Assembly: GCA_029267415.1 (NCBI GenBank)
Contig: JAJUIY010000005.1
Span: 1 to 37,375, forward strand
From: Alcaligenaceae bacterium
GTDB taxonomy: Bacteria; Pseudomonadota; Gammaproteobacteria; Burkholderiales; Burkholderiaceae_B
DNA: 37,375 nt
Direction: 5' to 3'
Position numbers and translations under genes: made by a program. The notes beneath the pieces are model-generated. The model was not told where the DNA came from and searched no databases. It saw nothing but the letters and a program-made list of their open reading frames with translations. Positions 7,114-18,930 of the stretch are shown here, in pieces; within the stretch, counting starts at the first letter, position 1, and every line of letters begins with the position of its first letter.

Positions 7114-8843
7114 ACGTGCGCTTTCATGACAACCCGGTGCTAAGCCCCCAAATGCCAATGTGGCGGTCCCGCCTTGTGCTGATCTTGCTGATGCTGGCAT
7201 TTGTGGCGCTGGCAGCCAAGGCCCTGCACGTGCAGGGCCTTTCCACTGAGTTTTTGCAGCGTCAAGGCGAGCGCCGCTATGAGCGCACGCTGGTGCTGCC
7301 CGCCACCCGCGGGAAAATCTTCGACCGCACCGGCAATGTGGTGCTGGCATCCAGTGTTCCGGCCCGTGCAATCTGGGCCATTCCCGAAGACGCCCGCAAC
7401 GCGACGCCCGAACAACTGGAGGCGCTGGCGACTGCGCTGGGTATGTCGGTGAAAGACGTTGAACGCAGGCTGGTTGATCTGGACAAAAGTTTCGTCTACA
7501 TCAAGCGGCAAGTCGACCTGGACACAGCGGACACCATCCGGTCCTTGCGTATCCCGGGTATTCACCAGCAACCCGAAATGCGGCGCTTTTACCCTGAGGC
7601 TGAAATGACGGCCCACATATTGGGCTTTACCAATATTGAAGATGAGGGGCTTGAAGGTGTTGAGCTGGCGTTCGATGCTGCACTTTCTGGAACGCCAGGG
7701 TCGCGCCGTGTGATTCGTGACCGGTTGGGGCGCGTCGTAGAAGACGTACAGGCCGTGATTCCACCCACGCATGGCCAAGACCTGCATTTGTCGATTGATG
7801 CCGGTATTCAATTCGAACTTTATACCGCGCTCGAACAGGCGATGGCCGAGCATAACGCCACGGCCGCCGCCGGCGTGGTGCTGGACGTGCAAACCGGTGA
7901 GATTCTGGCACTGGCCAATACACCGTCCTACGACCCCAACAACCGTGACGCCCGGCGCGGACCGGCACTGCGCAATCGCGCGGTCACGGACACGTTTGAG
8001 CCCGGCTCAATCATGAAGCCTTTTACTGTAGGGCTCGGGCTCGACATGGGGCGCATCGGCATCACCACCACGTTTGACACGGGAAATGGCACATATCGCT
8101 ATCAAGGTGCGACAATATCGGATGTCAGCCGAAATGGGGTGATTGCCGTCTCTGATGTATTGCGTCGTTCCAGCAATATTGCGATGGCTCAGATCTCCGA
8201 GCGTCTGACGTCCGAAGAAATGTGGAATCATTTCAACGAACTCGGCTTCGGCCGTCCGCCCCAGGCAAATTACCCCGGGGTGGCTTCGGGACGCTTGCGT
8301 CCCTGGGAACGCTGGCGTCCTATCGAGCGGGCCACCATGGCCTACGGATATGGCCTGTCGGCGTCCCTATTGCAGATCGCTCACGCCTATACCGCGTTCG
8401 CCCGAGATGGCGATATGGTTTCTCTGACTCTCCTTAAACGCGAGGGTCATCCAACCAGTGTTCAGGCCTACAGCCCCGCCGTGGCGCGCGAAGTGCGCAA
8501 CATGCTTGAGGCGGCGGCCGGTCCTGATGGTGCAAAGCTGGCGTCTGTTCAGGGGTACCGTGTTGCCGGTAAAAGCGGCACGGCACGAAAAATTGTTGAT
8601 GGTAAGTACAGCAAATCGCTGTATCGCAGCTCGTTTGTCGGGTTTGCGCCGGTGTCCGATCCGCGCATTGTGGTGGCAATCATGATTGATGAGCCCAAAG
8701 GCGGGGCGTATTACGGTGGACGCGTGGCGGCACCTGTTTTCTCCGAAGTTGTCGGCAAAAGTTTGCGTCGTCTGGGTGTGCAGCCTGACGCGCCGTTCGA
8801 ATCGCTGGTGGCAATCGGTACGGGCGGAGAGGATGCACAATGA
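7110..8843 (+). CDS. ftsI: Septal peptidoglycan transpeptidase FtsI (PBP3)
   Basis: FtsI is the class B penicillin-binding protein that cross-links septal peptidoglycan together with FtsW. The 577 residues have a short cytoplasmic N-terminus, one membrane helix (about 19-39) and a pedestal domain starting with RGKIFDRTGNVLA-like residues at 67-80. The C-terminal transpeptidase domain has all three active-site motifs: SIMK (catalytic Ser300, Lys303), SSN (354-356) and KSGT (488-491). There is no cysteine-anchored lipoprotein signal. The start lies in an ATGA overlap with ftsL and the stop in an ATGA overlap with murE-murF. Confidence 0.97.
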   Translation: MNVRFHDNPVLSPQMPMWRSRLVLILLMLAFVALAAKALHVQGLSTEFLQRQGERRYERTLVLPATRGKIFDRTGNVVLASSVPARAIWAIPEDARNATPEQLEALATALGMSVKDVERRLVDLDKSFVYIKRQVDLDTADTIRSLRIPGIHQQPEMRRFYPEAEMTAHILGFTNIEDEGLEGVELAFDAALSGTPGSRRVIRDRLGRVVEDVQAVIPPTHGQDLHLSIDAGIQFELYTALEQAMAEHNATAAAGVVLDVQTGEILALANTPSYDPNNRDARRGPALRNRAVTDTFEPGSIMKPFTVGLGLDMGRIGITTTFDTGNGTYRYQGATISDVSRNGVIAVSDVLRRSSNIAMAQISERLTSEEMWNHFNELGFGRPPQANYPGVASGRLRPWERWRPIERATMAYGYGLSASLLQIAHAYTAFARDGDMVSLTLLKREGHPTSVQAYSPAVAREVRNMLEAAAGPDGAKLASVQGYRVAGKSGTARKIVDGKYSKSLYRSSFVGFAPVSDPRIVVAIMIDEPKGGAYYGGRVAAPVFSEVVGKSLRRLGVQPDAPFESLVAIGTGGEDAQ

Positions 8844-11623
8844 CCGCATATGACATCATTGCATGGTTGGGTCGGCACGTGGAGCGCACGGCCCACCTTT
8901 GTTTGGATTCGCGCCAGGTAAGCCCTGGCGATGTGTTTTTCGCCTGCCATGGCAGGGCGACGGATGGTCGCGACTATATTGACGACGCTTTGGCCAGGGG
9001 CGCTGTGGCTGTTGTCGTGGATGCAGGGGGCGAGCCCCTGGACATTAGCGTTCCCTGGGTGGCGGTTCGGCGCTTGCGCGAAGTGTTGGGCCAAGTGGCG
9101 CACCATTGGTATCGCGAGCCTTCGCATGCCTTGTCCGTGGTGGCTATTACTGGCACAAATGGCAAGACCACCTGCGTCAACTGGGTGGCCGATGCCCTTA
9201 ATTCTGAAGGGGTTCCGTGCGGAAGCGTGGGGACGCTGGGCGTGGTTCGGCCAGATGGGCGCAACCTGGGCGGTGCCCTTACAACGCCGGATGTGCTGAC
9301 CATGCACCGCAGCCTCGCCGCCTTGCGCGACGCCGGCGCTGCCGTGGTGGCAATTGAGGCCTCTTCTATTGGTATTGAGCAGGGCCGTCTTGACCACGTC
9401 AAGATTGAAATCGCGGCCTTTACCAATCTGACCCACGACCATCTCGACTACCACGACACTCTGGAAAACTACAAGGCGGCCAAATTCCGTCTGTTTACCT
9501 GGCCTCGTTTAGGGGCGGCCGTCATTAACATTGACGATCCGGTAGGTGCGGAACTGATGTCGGCGACGTCGTTGTCCCGACCGGTGGGCTACTCGATGAA
9601 CCCCGATGCGAAGGCTGACGTTCAGGCATCCGATGTGCACCCTGCCGGTTATGGGCTGGTGTTTAACTTGGCCACCGCCCGTGGGCGCGCACAAGTGCTG
9701 ACCCGTCTGGTCGGCCTGCATAACGTGTCCAACTTGCTGTTGGTGGCGGGTGTGCTGGGCCAACTGGGCTGGGGCATGGCCCGGACGGTGCGTGCCTTGG
9801 CCGCCTTGCGCGCGGTGGATGGTCGTCTGCAGGTGGTAGACGCGGGTGCCGAAGGCGAGAGCAAGTCGCTGCCCATGGTGGTGGTGGATTATGCGCATAC
9901 CCCTGACGCCTTGGAGCGCGCTTTGCAAGCATTGGCCGATACGGCACGGGCACGGGGTGGTCGCATCACCTGTGTGTTTGGTTGCGGCGGCGCGCGTGAC
10001 ACCTCCAAGCGTCCGGTCATGGGCGATATTGCCGCGCGCCATGCCGATCGCGTCATTCTGACGAACGACAACCCACGCAACGAAGATCCCGTTGATATTG
10101 TGTCGCAAATCGCTGCTGGCATGCCCGGCAGCCCCGAAGTGATCCTGGACCGCGCGCACGCCATTCTGACCGCCGTCTGGTCGGCGGACGAGAAGGATGT
10201 TGTGCTGTTGGCCGGAAAGGGACACGAGACATGGCAAGAGTTTGCTGACCATCGTGTGCCGTTTGATGATCGCGAATGGGCGGGCCTGGCCTTGCGCTGG
10301 TTGCGCGGTGTGTCGTTGTCTACCGATACACGCACGATCGCGGCTGGCGACGTGTTTCTGGCGCTTGGCGGTGACAATTTTGATGGACATGACTATTTGG
10401 ACGTTGCAGACGACGCCGGTGCCAGTGCTGCCATTGTTGCGCAACGCCGGGCGGATGTACCGCTGCGGCAATATGTGGTGGGCGACACCCGGCGCGCGCT
10501 TGCGAAGCTTGCGACGGTGTGGCGGCGCTTGCGGGACGTACCGCTAATTGGCGTTACCGGCAGCAACGGCAAAACCACAACAAAAGAAATGATTGCGTCC
10601 ATCTTGCGCTCCTGGCTTGGCGACGAGGCCGTGCTGGCGACGCGGGGGAACCTGAACAATGATCTTGGCGTGCCGCTTACGGTTTTGCGCCTGAATGCTG
10701 CTCACCAGGCCGCCGTGGTCGAAATGGGCATGAACCGCCCGGGCGAGATCCGTGTGCTGGCCGATATTGCCCAGCCTACCGTGGGGCTGGTAAACAATGC
10801 ACAGCGCGAGCACCAGGAATTCATGCATACGGTCGAGGCCGTCGCGCGCGAGAACGGCTCGGTGCTGACCAGCCTGCGCGGCGATGGGGTGGCCGTGTTT
10901 CCGGGTGACGACCCCTACACCGCACTGTGGACCGAGATGGCTGCGGGGCGCCGCGTTTTGCGCTTTGGGTTTGATGCGGCGTTTGAGGTGCATGCCGGGC
11001 AAATACACGTGCAGCCCACCGAAACGGCGTTTGAGCTGCATACCGCCGGCGGCTCTGGTCCGGTTCTGCTGCAAGCCCAAGGCTTGCATAACCTGCGTAA
11101 TGCTCTAGCGGCGGCGGCGTGTGCGGTTGCGATCGGCGTTCCGTTTGCCAGCATCGTGCGTGGGTTGGAGGCCTTCAATCCGGTTGATGGTCGCCTGCGT
11201 TCGCGCATGATGACGGGTGGCATGCAGTTGATTGACGACACGTACAATGCCAACCCGGATTCTGTGCGTGCCGCTATCGATGTGCTGGCCCCGCTTCCCG
11301 GTAATACCGTACTGGTGCTGGGCGACATGGGCGAAGTGGGTGATAAATCCGATGACGTTCATGCCGAAGTGGGGGCGTACGCGCGTGAGCAGGGGATTTC
11401 TGCGTTGCTGTCGCTCGGTACGGCGTCCGCGCATGCGGCGCAGGCCTTCGGTGAGGGCGCGCAGGCGTTTGATGAGCTGGACGCACTGCTTAAGCATTTG
11501 GTCACGTTGTTGCCGGCGCATGTGCTGGTGAAGGGGTCGCGCAGTTCGCGCATGGAGCGTGTGCTGGATGGGCTCGACGGCTATCTCGAGACCGGCTCGG
11601 AGGGAGACCATCGTGCTACTTGA
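8840..11623 (+). CDS. murE-murF: MurE-MurF fusion ligase
   Basis: One polypeptide of 927 residues carries two consecutive Mur ligases. The MurE half (about 1-487) adds meso-diaminopimelate to UDP-MurNAc-L-Ala-D-Glu: it has GTNGKTT (105-111) and DNPR (410-413), the motif that specifies meso-DAP. The MurF half (about 490-927) adds D-Ala-D-Ala: it has [16 protein letters not shown] (from 494), GSNGKTT (574-580), the NNDLGVPLT segment and [10 protein letters not shown]. The halves join with almost no linker, and MurF lacks the roughly 25 residues that usually precede its STDSR motif. There is no stop or frameshift between them, so the fusion is real in this sequence. Such fusions are known in Bordetella. 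It overlaps ftsI by 4 nt and mraY by 11 nt. Confidence 0.96.
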   Translation: MTAYDIIAWLGRHVERTAHLCLDSRQVSPGDVFFACHGRATDGRDYIDDALARGAVAVVVDAGGEPLDISVPWVAVRRLREVLGQVAHHWYREPSHALSVVAITGTNGKTTCVNWVADALNSEGVPCGSVGTLGVVRPDGRNLGGALTTPDVLTMHRSLAALRDAGAAVVAIEASSIGIEQGRLDHVKIEIAAFTNLTHDHLDYHDTLENYKAAKFRLFTWPRLGAAVINIDDPVGAELMSATSLSRPVGYSMNPDAKADVQASDVHPAGYGLVFNLATARGRAQVLTRLVGLHNVSNLLLVAGVLGQLGWGMARTVRALAALRAVDGRLQVVDAGAEGESKSLPMVVVDYAHTPDALERALQALADTARARGGRITCVFGCGGARDTSKRPVMGDIAARHADRVILTNDNPRNEDPVDIVSQIAAGMPGSPEVILDRAHAILTAVWSADEKDVVLLAGKGHETWQEFADHRVPFDDREWAGLALRWLRGVSLSTDTRTIAAGDVFLALGGDNFDGHDYLDVADDAGASAAIVAQRRADVPLRQYVVGDTRRALAKLATVWRRLRDVPLIGVTGSNGKTTTKEMIASILRSWLGDEAVLATRGNLNNDLGVPLTVLRLNAAHQAAVVEMGMNRPGEIRVLADIAQPTVGLVNNAQREHQEFMHTVEAVARENGSVLTSLRGDGVAVFPGDDPYTALWTEMAAGRRVLRFGFDAAFEVHAGQIHVQPTETAFELHTAGGSGPVLLQAQGLHNLRNALAAAACAVAIGVPFASIVRGLEAFNPVDGRLRSRMMTGGMQLIDDTYNANPDSVRAAIDVLAPLPGNTVLVLGDMGEVGDKSDDVHAEVGAYAREQGISALLSLGTASAHAAQAFGEGAQAFDELDALLKHLVTLLPAHVLVKGSRSSRMERVLDGLDGYLETGSEGDHRAT

Positions 11624-12785
11624 ACTATCACGCTGGCTGGCCGAGCACTACATCCGCGCGTTCAGCGTTGTCGAATACATTACCTTTCGTGCCGTCTTGG
11701 CTTCGGCAACGGCAATGGTGATCGGCCTGTTCTCCGGGCCGTGGGTTATTCGCAAACTGACCGAACTCAAAATCGGCCAGGCCGTGCGCAGCTATGGCCC
11801 GCAGTCGCATCTGGAAAAAACCGGTACCCCCACCATGGGAGGGGTGTTGATCCTGATTGGCATCGGGGTCAGTACCCTCTTGTGGGCCGACTGGACCAAC
11901 CGTTTTGTGTGGGTCGTGCTGCTCGTTACCTTCGGATTTGGCTGGATTGGCTGGGCAGACGACTATCGCAAAGTGGTCTACCGCGATCCCGAAGGCATGT
12001 CGGCACGCAAGAAGTTCTTCTGGCAGGCACTGATCGGCCTGGTTGCCGCGGTGTATTTAAGCTTTGCCGTATCGGCGCCGGCCAATGCCGAACTTTGGCC
12101 TTTGTTCAAGCAGTGGGTGTTAAGTGGCTTCACCATGCCTTTGCCCACACGAGCCGACCTTATCGTTCCGTTTTTTAAGTCGGTCAGCTACCCGCTGGGC
12201 GTGTTTGGCTTTGTGATTCTTACCTGGCTGGTCATTGTGGGGTCCAGCAATGCGGTCAACCTGACCGACGGTCTGGACGGCCTGGCCATCATGCCCACGG
12301 TCATGGTGGGCAGCGCCCTGGGCATTTTCGCTTATGTGGTGGGGCGCGTCGACTATTCCAAATATTTGTTGTTTCCCTATATCCCGGGCGCATCGGAGCT
12401 CATGGTGGTGTGTGCCGCCATTGCCGGGGCCGGGCTGGCGTTTTTGTGGTTCAACGCCTACCCCGCGCAGGTGTTCATGGGGGATGTCGGCGCCCTGGCA
12501 TTGGGCGGCGCACTCGGTACCATCGCGGTGGTGGTGCGCCAGGAAATTGTGCTTTTCATTATGGGCGGCGTCTTCGTCGTGGAGACCATCTCGGTGATGG
12601 TTCAGGTGCTGTGGTTCAAATACACAAAAAAACGTTATGGCGAGGGGCGACGGATTTTCCGCATGGCGCCCTTGCATCACCATTTTGAAGTGACCGGCTG
12701 GAAAGAAACGCAAGTCGTCGTGCGTTTCTGGATTATTACGATGATGCTTGTATTGGTGGGTCTGGCGAGTCTGAAGCTGCGATGA
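11613..12785 (+). CDS. mraY: Phospho-N-acetylmuramoyl-pentapeptide transferase MraY
   Basis: MraY makes lipid I by transferring phospho-MurNAc-pentapeptide from UDP to undecaprenyl phosphate at the inner membrane. The 390-residue product is a polytopic protein with about ten hydrophobic helices. The family motifs are KTGTPTMGG (about 69-77), the Asp pair in [40 protein letters not shown] and the HHHFE loop (about 351-355). The GTG start at 11613 is preceded by GGAGGGAGA at a good distance and gives the expected N-terminus LLELSRWL. It begins within the last codons of murE-murF and overlaps murD by ATGA. Confidence 0.96.
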   Translation: MLLELSRWLAEHYIRAFSVVEYITFRAVLASATAMVIGLFSGPWVIRKLTELKIGQAVRSYGPQSHLEKTGTPTMGGVLILIGIGVSTLLWADWTNRFVWVVLLVTFGFGWIGWADDYRKVVYRDPEGMSARKKFFWQALIGLVAAVYLSFAVSAPANAELWPLFKQWVLSGFTMPLPTRADLIVPFFKSVSYPLGVFGFVILTWLVIVGSSNAVNLTDGLDGLAIMPTVMVGSALGIFAYVVGRVDYSKYLLFPYIPGASELMVVCAAIAGAGLAFLWFNAYPAQVFMGDVGALALGGALGTIAVVVRQEIVLFIMGGVFVVETISVMVQVLWFKYTKKRYGEGRRIFRMAPLHHHFEVTGWKETQVVVRFWIITMMLVLVGLASLKLR

Positions 12786-14314
12786 TGGCGTATACATTTC
12801 CTTCCGTGAAGCGTGATGGCATTACCCTGATTGTCGGATTAGGGGAAACCGGTGTGGCCGCCGCCAAATGGTGTGCGCGTCATGGCGCGCGCCTGCGGGT
12901 TCTGGATACGCGCACGCAACCTGCCGGCCTGGCGGGGCTGCGTGCCGTTGTGGATGACGACGTGCTGGAGCTTCGCCTAGGGGCCGAAGCGTTGTCACCC
13001 GACGCGCTGGAAGGTGTGCATACTTTGGTGCTTAGCCCCGGGCTGTCCCCCATTGACCCGGCGGTGCGCGCCCTGCTTGACGCGGCCCACGCCGCCGGGC
13101 TTGAGGTGGTGGGTGAAATTGAGCTGTTTGCCCGCGCCCTGAATGATATGCGTGACCAAGGCTACGTGCCGAAGGTGCTTGCCGTAACGGGCACCAATGG
13201 AAAAACCACGGTGACCGCCATGGCACGCCAACTGGCACAGGCCAGCGGCTTTTCTGCGGTGGCGGCGGGTAACATTAGCCCCGCGGCGTTGGGGGCGCTG
13301 GCGACCGCCCTGGACGACAATGCCTTGCCCGATGTTTGGGTGATCGAACTCTCCAGCTTCCAGCTCACCACTACTCGTAGCCTTCACGCAGCCGCTGCGG
13401 TGGTGTTGAATATCTCGCCCGACCACCTCGATTGGCACGGGTCGCTAGATGCCTATGTGCAGGCGAAGTCTGGCGTGCTTTCTCAGGCCATGGTGAAAAT
13501 TGTCAACCGCGACGACGCCATCGTGCGTGGAATGGTCAATGGCTTGGCAGATATCGACGTGCGCTCCTTCGGCAGCGATGCCCCCAGCTTTGCGGGCGAC
13601 CTGGGGCTTGAAGTACACCACGAGATGGCGTGGGTATGTGCCGCCACTGACCGTGCCCTTGCGGACGCGTCGAGGGCGGTCAGTTCGCGCAAAGGTGCGC
13701 CCTCTTTATCAGAACGTGCGGCCGGTGAGCGGCGTCGCTTGATGCCGGCCGATGCCCTGCGTGTGCGTGGTACGCATAACGTGCTGAACGCCCAAGCCGC
13801 ACTGGCCCTGGTGTCCGCCTTGGGTACGGGCTGGGCCCCCATGCTGCATGCCCTGCATGATTACCGCGGTGAACCCCATCGGATGGAGTTTGTCCGCACC
13901 ATTGCCGGGGTCGATTTTATCAATGACAGCAAGGGCACCAATGTTGGCGCAACGGTCGCTGCCCTGAATGGTCTTGAGCAGCCTCTGGTTCTGATTGCCG
14001 GCGGCCTGGCAAAAGGGCAAGACTTCAGCGCACTTGCCGGCGCCGCAGCGGGCCGCGTGCGCCGCGCGGTGCTGATGGGACGTGATGCCCCTGAATTGGC
14101 TGCGCCACTGAGCGAGGCCGGGGTGACGTGCGACGTTGCCGGCGCCATGGCCGAGGCTGTTGGTAAGGCGTTTGACGCTGCGCAACCGGGTGATGTGGTG
14201 TTGTTGTCGCCCGCGTGCGCAAGTATGGACATGTTCGATAGCTATGTGCACCGCGGCCGTTGTTTTGTGGACGCAGTCAGCGAACTGGCGCTTGACCAGG
14301 GGGAGGTGGCATGA
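12782..14314 (+). CDS. murD: UDP-N-acetylmuramoylalanine--D-glutamate ligase MurD
   Basis: MurD adds D-glutamate to UDP-MurNAc-L-alanine using ATP, in the cytoplasm. The 510 residues include an N-terminal Rossmann-like domain ([11 protein letters not shown], about 15-25), the ATP loop GTNGKTT (137-143), [12 protein letters not shown], and [21 protein letters not shown] in the C-terminal domain. It is longer than E. coli MurD (about 438). Much of the extra length is an Ala/Arg/Ser-rich insertion at about residues 283-318, before [14 protein letters not shown]; comparable insertions occur in related betaproteobacteria as I recall. Two ATGs lie in tandem at 12782 and 12785; the first forms the ATGA overlap with mraY. 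Confidence 0.96.
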   Translation: MMAYTFPSVKRDGITLIVGLGETGVAAAKWCARHGARLRVLDTRTQPAGLAGLRAVVDDDVLELRLGAEALSPDALEGVHTLVLSPGLSPIDPAVRALLDAAHAAGLEVVGEIELFARALNDMRDQGYVPKVLAVTGTNGKTTVTAMARQLAQASGFSAVAAGNISPAALGALATALDDNALPDVWVIELSSFQLTTTRSLHAAAAVVLNISPDHLDWHGSLDAYVQAKSGVLSQAMVKIVNRDDAIVRGMVNGLADIDVRSFGSDAPSFAGDLGLEVHHEMAWVCAATDRALADASRAVSSRKGAPSLSERAAGERRRLMPADALRVRGTHNVLNAQAALALVSALGTGWAPMLHALHDYRGEPHRMEFVRTIAGVDFINDSKGTNVGATVAALNGLEQPLVLIAGGLAKGQDFSALAGAAAGRVRRAVLMGRDAPELAAPLSEAGVTCDVAGAMAEAVGKAFDAAQPGDVVLLSPACASMDMFDSYVHRGRCFVDAVSELALDQGEVA

Positions 14315-15504
14315 GTCTGTTCGGCGACCTGACCTCGGGAGTGAACGCGGTGCGGCCCGGCCGCACCAGCATGCCGGGCGTGGATGTGGCCTTGCTGGTT
14401 ACCGTGACCACGCTGGTGCTGTTTGGCCTGCTGATGGTGTATTCCGCCTCGATCGCATTGGCCGACGGCCCGCGTTATGCCAACTATGGCCGCTATTATT
14501 TTGTGCTGCGCCACGGCGTATTCATTGTGATGGGAACGGTGGCCGCCTTGTGTGTCGCCAGCATCCCCATGAAGGTCTGGCAGAAAGCGGCGGTTCCGCT
14601 GTTTTTCGTATGCCTGTTCTTGCTGCTGATTGTTCTTGTCCCGGGAATTGGACGCGAGGTTAACGGTGCACGCCGCTGGTTGCCGTTGGGGCCAGTCAAC
14701 TTCCAGCCGTCGGAGCTCATGAAAGTAGCCATGGTGCTGTATGCGGCCGACTACACGGTGCGCAAGCAGGAATATATGCAGCGATTCTGGCGTGGCTTTG
14801 CACCCATGGCGTGCATTCTGCTGGCAGTGGGCGCCACACTGTTGCTCGAGCCCGATTTGGGCGCGTTCATGGTCATTGTCGCCATCGCCATGGGGATTTT
14901 GTTCATCGGCGGGCTTAACGGCAAACTCTTTTCCGGCTTGTTGCTACTTCTGTTCAGCAGTTTTCTGTTGCTGATTTGGGCGTCTCCCTGGCGGCGCGAG
15001 CGCCTCTTTGTATACCTGGATCCCTGGAACCCCGATAACGCCTATGGCAGTGCCTATCAGTTGTCGCACTCCTTGATCGCACTGGGGCGTGGCGAATGGT
15101 TTGGTGTGGGCTTGGGGGCCAGCATTGAAAAGCTGCATTATCTGCCCGAAGCACATACGGACTTTATTGTGGCCGTCATCGGCGAAGAGCTGGGCTTTTT
15201 GGGTTTGATGTGCCTGCTGAGTCTGTTTGTATTCCTTATTTGGCGGGGCTTTGAAATTGGTCGTCAGGCCTTTGCGATGGAGCGGGTGTTCAACGGCTTG
15301 GTTGCCCAAGGTGTGGTCATGTGGTTTGGGGTGCAGGCCTTTATCAATATTGGCGTATGCCTGGGGTTGTTGCCCACCAAGGGGCTTACCTTGCCCATGA
15401 TCAGCTATGGCGGAACCGGCATTGTGATGAACCTGGTGGCCATCGCCTTGTTGCTGCGGGTCGATCATGAGAACCGCAACATGATGCGCGGGAGGCGGAC
15501 ATGA
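14311..15504 (+). CDS. ftsW: Septal peptidoglycan glycosyltransferase FtsW
   Basis: FtsW is a SEDS-family membrane protein that polymerises lipid II at the septum in partnership with FtsI. The 397 residues begin with a short cytoplasmic stretch and form about ten membrane helices. Family motifs seen are [10 protein letters not shown] (about 47-56), [18 protein letters not shown] with the pair ahead of the catalytic loop, [22 protein letters not shown] and the C-terminal [23 protein letters not shown] lies a few nt before the ATG, which overlaps the murD stop (ATGA). The stop overlaps murG in the same way. Confidence 0.97.
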   Translation: MSLFGDLTSGVNAVRPGRTSMPGVDVALLVTVTTLVLFGLLMVYSASIALADGPRYANYGRYYFVLRHGVFIVMGTVAALCVASIPMKVWQKAAVPLFFVCLFLLLIVLVPGIGREVNGARRWLPLGPVNFQPSELMKVAMVLYAADYTVRKQEYMQRFWRGFAPMACILLAVGATLLLEPDLGAFMVIVAIAMGILFIGGLNGKLFSGLLLLLFSSFLLLIWASPWRRERLFVYLDPWNPDNAYGSAYQLSHSLIALGRGEWFGVGLGASIEKLHYLPEAHTDFIVAVIGEELGFLGLMCLLSLFVFLIWRGFEIGRQAFAMERVFNGLVAQGVVMWFGVQAFINIGVCLGLLPTKGLTLPMISYGGTGIVMNLVAIALLLRVDHENRNMMRGRRT

Positions 15505-16574
15505 CGACACCCACGCTTCTGGTCATGGCGGGCGGCACGGGCGGGCACATCATGCCGGGCTTGGCCGTGGCGCAGGAACTGAAACGACGCGGCTGGAACA
15601 TCGCGTGGTTAGGCAATCCCGAGCGAATGGAAGGGCACTTGGTTCCGTCTTACGGGTTCGAGCTGCACGCGTTGGATTTCGGCGGGGTGCGTGGCAAAGG
15701 CCCGTTGGCCTTGCTCAAATTACCGTTTGCCTTGCTGCGCGCCGGTTGGCAGGCGCATCGTATCTTCCGTCGGGTGCGTCCTGACGTCGTGCTGGGCATG
15801 GGAGGCTATGTGGCCTTCCCGGGTGGGCTGGTCAGCCGCTTGCACCGTGTGCCGCTGGTTATCCACGAGCAAAACGCCGTGGCCGGAACTGCCAACCGCT
15901 GGCTGGCGCGCATGGCCGACAAAGTCATGACTGGCTTTCCGGGTGCGCTGCCCGGGGCTGTGGTGGTGGGTAACCCGGTACGTGCAGATATTGCGCACTT
16001 GGCGCAACCGGAAGCCCGCTATGGCGCCCGCGAAGGCCGCTTGCGCGTGCTGGTGCTGGGTGGAAGCCTGGGCGCGTTGCCATTGAATACCACGGTGCCG
16101 TTGGGCATGAAGCAACTTCCCGAAAACCAGCGTCCGGAGATTTGGCATCAGTCCGGTGAGCAGCATCTGGATACGTTGCGCACGGCATACGCCAATGCCG
16201 GGGTCGACGCCCGGTGTGTGGCATTTATCGACGACATGGCGCAGGCGTTGGCGTGGGCCGATTTAGTGATTTGCCGCGCCGGGGCGATGACGGTATCTGA
16301 AATTGCCGCTGCGGGTGTTGCGGCGTTGTTTGTGCCCTTGCCGCATGCCATCGATGACCATCAAACCGCGAATGCCCGTTTCCTTTCCGAGTGCGATGGC
16401 GCCTGGTTGCAGCCGCAAGCCGGGTTCACGCCCGAGTGGCTGGCGCAGTGGCTGTCGGAACGTGAGCGCGACGAACTGGCGCGTGTGGGCCAACATGCCT
16501 GGCAGCACGCACGCCCCGAGGCTACAGAACATATCGCGGACGCCTGCGTTCAGGCGGCCGGGAGAGCATCATGA
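15501..16574 (+). CDS. murG: UDP-GlcNAc--lipid I N-acetylglucosaminyltransferase MurG
   Basis: MurG converts lipid I to lipid II on the cytoplasmic face of the inner membrane (GT28 family, GT-B fold). In 357 residues it shows the N-terminal glycine-rich loop [13 protein letters not shown] (about 10-22), [11 protein letters not shown] (about 97-107), [24 protein letters not shown] in the second domain, and the donor-site region [14 protein letters not shown] (about 259-272) with [14 protein letters not shown]. All key family motifs are present. It shares ATGA overlaps with ftsW and murC. Confidence 0.97.
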   Translation: MTTPTLLVMAGGTGGHIMPGLAVAQELKRRGWNIAWLGNPERMEGHLVPSYGFELHALDFGGVRGKGPLALLKLPFALLRAGWQAHRIFRRVRPDVVLGMGGYVAFPGGLVSRLHRVPLVIHEQNAVAGTANRWLARMADKVMTGFPGALPGAVVVGNPVRADIAHLAQPEARYGAREGRLRVLVLGGSLGALPLNTTVPLGMKQLPENQRPEIWHQSGEQHLDTLRTAYANAGVDARCVAFIDDMAQALAWADLVICRAGAMTVSEIAAAGVAALFVPLPHAIDDHQTANARFLSECDGAWLQPQAGFTPEWLAQWLSERERDELARVGQHAWQHARPEATEHIADACVQAAGRAS

Positions 16575-17977
16575 AGCATCGCATTACCAGTATTCATTTT
16601 GTCGGCATCGGCGGCTCCGGGATGAGCGGCATTGCCGAGGTGTTGTTGAACCTGGGTTACTCCATCAGCGGGTCGGATATTCAGGATAGTCCTGTCACGC
16701 GACGGTTGGCCGGGCTGGGGGCGCGCATCACCATCGGTCATCATGCCGACAACGTCAAGGGCGTGGGGGCGATTGTGACATCAACGGCGGTGTCAGCCGA
16801 TAACCCCGAAGTGATCGCGGCGCGTGCGGCCCGCATCCCGGTGGTGCCGCGCGCGCTCATGCTGACCGAGTTGATGCGCTTGAAGCGGGGCATTGCGGTG
16901 GCTGGCACCCACGGCAAGACAACCACCACGAGCTTGGTGGCCAGTGTGTTGGCCGCCGGCGAGCTGGACCCCACGTTTGTGATCGGGGGCCGGCTAAATT
17001 CGGCGGGCGCCAATGCTCGCTTGGGCGACGGTGACTTCATTGTGGTGGAAGCCGACGAATCGGATGCGTCGTTTTTGAACTTGCTTCCGGTAATGGCCAT
17101 TATCACCAACATTGGCGCCGACCACATGGACACCTACGGCCATGACGTGGCCCGGCTGAAAAGTGCATTCATCGAGTTCACACACCGGTTGCCGTTCTAC
17201 GGCAGCGCCATCCTGTGCAGCGACGATGCCAATGTGCGGGAGATCATGCCTTTCGTGTCACGGCCCATTACCTCGTACGGCATCGATACCGACGCCCAGG
17301 TGCGCGCTGTGAACGTACGCCCCGATGGCACACAAATGCTGTTCGATGTCGAACGCCAGGGGGCGACCGGTGACCTGCCACTGCTGTCGATCAGGCTGAA
17401 CCTGCCAGGTCGCCACAACGTGTTGAATGCCTTGGCGGCGATCGCGGTGGCCACCGAACTGGGCGTGCGTGACGAGGCCATCGCTGAGGCCCTGCGCAAT
17501 TTCACCGGTGTGGGGCGGCGCTTCAGCGTGGTGGGGGATTTCAACGTGCCGGCGGCTCGAGGTGGCGGCCGCTTCACCGTGGTGGACGACTATGCGCACC
17601 ACCCTGAAGAGATGGAAGCCACGCTGGCCGCAGCACGGGGCGCCTGGCCCGATCGCCGTATTGTGCTGGCATTTCAGCCGCACCGCTATACCCGCACCCG
17701 GGATTGCTTTGAGGACTTTGTGCGGGTGCTGAGTCAGGCGGATGCCGTGCTGCTGACCGACGTGTTTGCCGCCGGCGAAGCACCGCTGATTGCTGCAGAT
17801 GGGCGGGCCTTGTCGCGTGCGTTGCGGGTGGCCGGCCGCGTGGAGCCAATTTTTATCGAGAATGTTGAAGAGTTGCCACAAGCGATTGCGGATTTTGTGA
17901 TGGATGGGGATGTCGTGCTGATTATGGGGGCCGGCTCGGTTAGCCGGGTACCGGCAAAGCTGGGAGACGTGCTATGA
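16571..17977 (+). CDS. murC: UDP-N-acetylmuramate--L-alanine ligase MurC
   Basis: MurC adds the first amino acid, L-alanine, to UDP-MurNAc with ATP. The 468 residues contain the Rossmann motif [12 protein letters not shown] (11-22), the ATP loop GTHGKTTTT (112-120), [23 protein letters not shown], and in the C-terminal domain [14 protein letters not shown] and FQPHRYTRT. Length and motifs match E. coli MurC. It overlaps murG and ddlB by ATGA, which suggests translational coupling of the two steps that feed D-Ala-D-Ala and UDP-MurNAc-peptide synthesis. Confidence 0.97.
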   Translation: MKHRITSIHFVGIGGSGMSGIAEVLLNLGYSISGSDIQDSPVTRRLAGLGARITIGHHADNVKGVGAIVTSTAVSADNPEVIAARAARIPVVPRALMLTELMRLKRGIAVAGTHGKTTTTSLVASVLAAGELDPTFVIGGRLNSAGANARLGDGDFIVVEADESDASFLNLLPVMAIITNIGADHMDTYGHDVARLKSAFIEFTHRLPFYGSAILCSDDANVREIMPFVSRPITSYGIDTDAQVRAVNVRPDGTQMLFDVERQGATGDLPLLSIRLNLPGRHNVLNALAAIAVATELGVRDEAIAEALRNFTGVGRRFSVVGDFNVPAARGGGRFTVVDDYAHHPEEMEATLAAARGAWPDRRIVLAFQPHRYTRTRDCFEDFVRVLSQADAVLLTDVFAAGEAPLIAADGRALSRALRVAGRVEPIFIENVEELPQAIADFVMDGDVVLIMGAGSVSRVPAKLGDVL

Positions 17978-18927
17978 CGACGGATTTTGGCCGGGTGGGC
18001 GTGTTGTATGGCGGGCGTTCTGCCGAACGAGAAGTGTCGTTGATGTCCGGACAAGGGGTTTGCGATGCCTTGCGCAGTGTTGGCGTAGATGCGCATCTGT
18101 TTGATACCGGCCAACAAGACTTGACGGAACTGGCGCAAGCAGGCTTTGACCGCGTCTTTATTGCCCTTCACGGGCGCTATGGCGAAGACGGCACCGTACA
18201 GGGCGCGCTGGAGTTGCTGGGGTTGCCCTACACGGGCAGCGGGCCGCTGGCTTCCAGCTTGGCCATGGACAAACTCATGACCAAGAAGATCTGGCTGCAA
18301 GAAGGGTTGCCAACACCGCCGTATCACGTGTTGCGCCAAGACAGCGACACGGCAGCCGTCATTGATGCGTTGGGCTTGCCCTTGATTGTAAAGCCACCCC
18401 ACGAAGGGTCCACGCTGGGGCTGACCCGTGTTGAGAAGGCGGACCAGCTGCCGGGCGCCTACGCGCTGGCCGCAAAATTCGACGCAACGGTGATGGCCGA
18501 GATGTTCATTGACGGCCGAGAATTGACTGTGCCGGTACTGGGGAGAGGCGCCCATGCGCGGGCCCTGCCTGTTATTGAAATTCAGGCGCCGGGCGGGAAT
18601 TACGACTACGAACATAAATATCTTTCGGACGCCACCCAGTATGTCTGCCCCGCGCAGCTTGATGCCTGGCTTACCGAGCAAATCCAGCAGCTTGCCGTCC
18701 AGGCCTATGTAGCGCTGGGCTGCGAAGGTTGGGGGCGCGCCGACTTCATGCTGGACAAGGGCGGCCGGCCCTGGCTGCTTGAAATGAACACCTCGCCGGG
18801 CATGACCAGTCATTCGCTGGTACCCATGAGCGCGAAGGCCGCCGGTATGGATTACGCGCAATTGTGTCTGACCATCTTGTCTGAGGCGTCCTGCAAAGTG
18901 CAGGCGACCACGACATCAAGGAGCTAA
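17974..18927 (+). CDS. ddlB: D-alanine--D-alanine ligase
   Basis: This ATP-grasp enzyme makes the D-Ala-D-Ala dipeptide used by the MurF half of the fusion protein. The 317 residues follow Ddl[18 protein letters not shown] (about 9-25), [54 protein letters not shown], and the metal and substrate site [15 protein letters not shown] (about 268-282). It is the last member of the run of overlapping genes; ftsQ begins 3 nt after its stop. Confidence 0.97.
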   Translation: MTTDFGRVGVLYGGRSAEREVSLMSGQGVCDALRSVGVDAHLFDTGQQDLTELAQAGFDRVFIALHGRYGEDGTVQGALELLGLPYTGSGPLASSLAMDKLMTKKIWLQEGLPTPPYHVLRQDSDTAAVIDALGLPLIVKPPHEGSTLGLTRVEKADQLPGAYALAAKFDATVMAEMFIDGRELTVPVLGRGAHARALPVIEIQAPGGNYDYEHKYLSDATQYVCPAQLDAWLTEQIQQLAVQAYVALGCEGWGRADFMLDKGGRPWLLEMNTSPGMTSHSLVPMSAKAAGMDYAQLCLTILSEASCKVQATTTSRS

Positions 18928-18930
18928 TCC

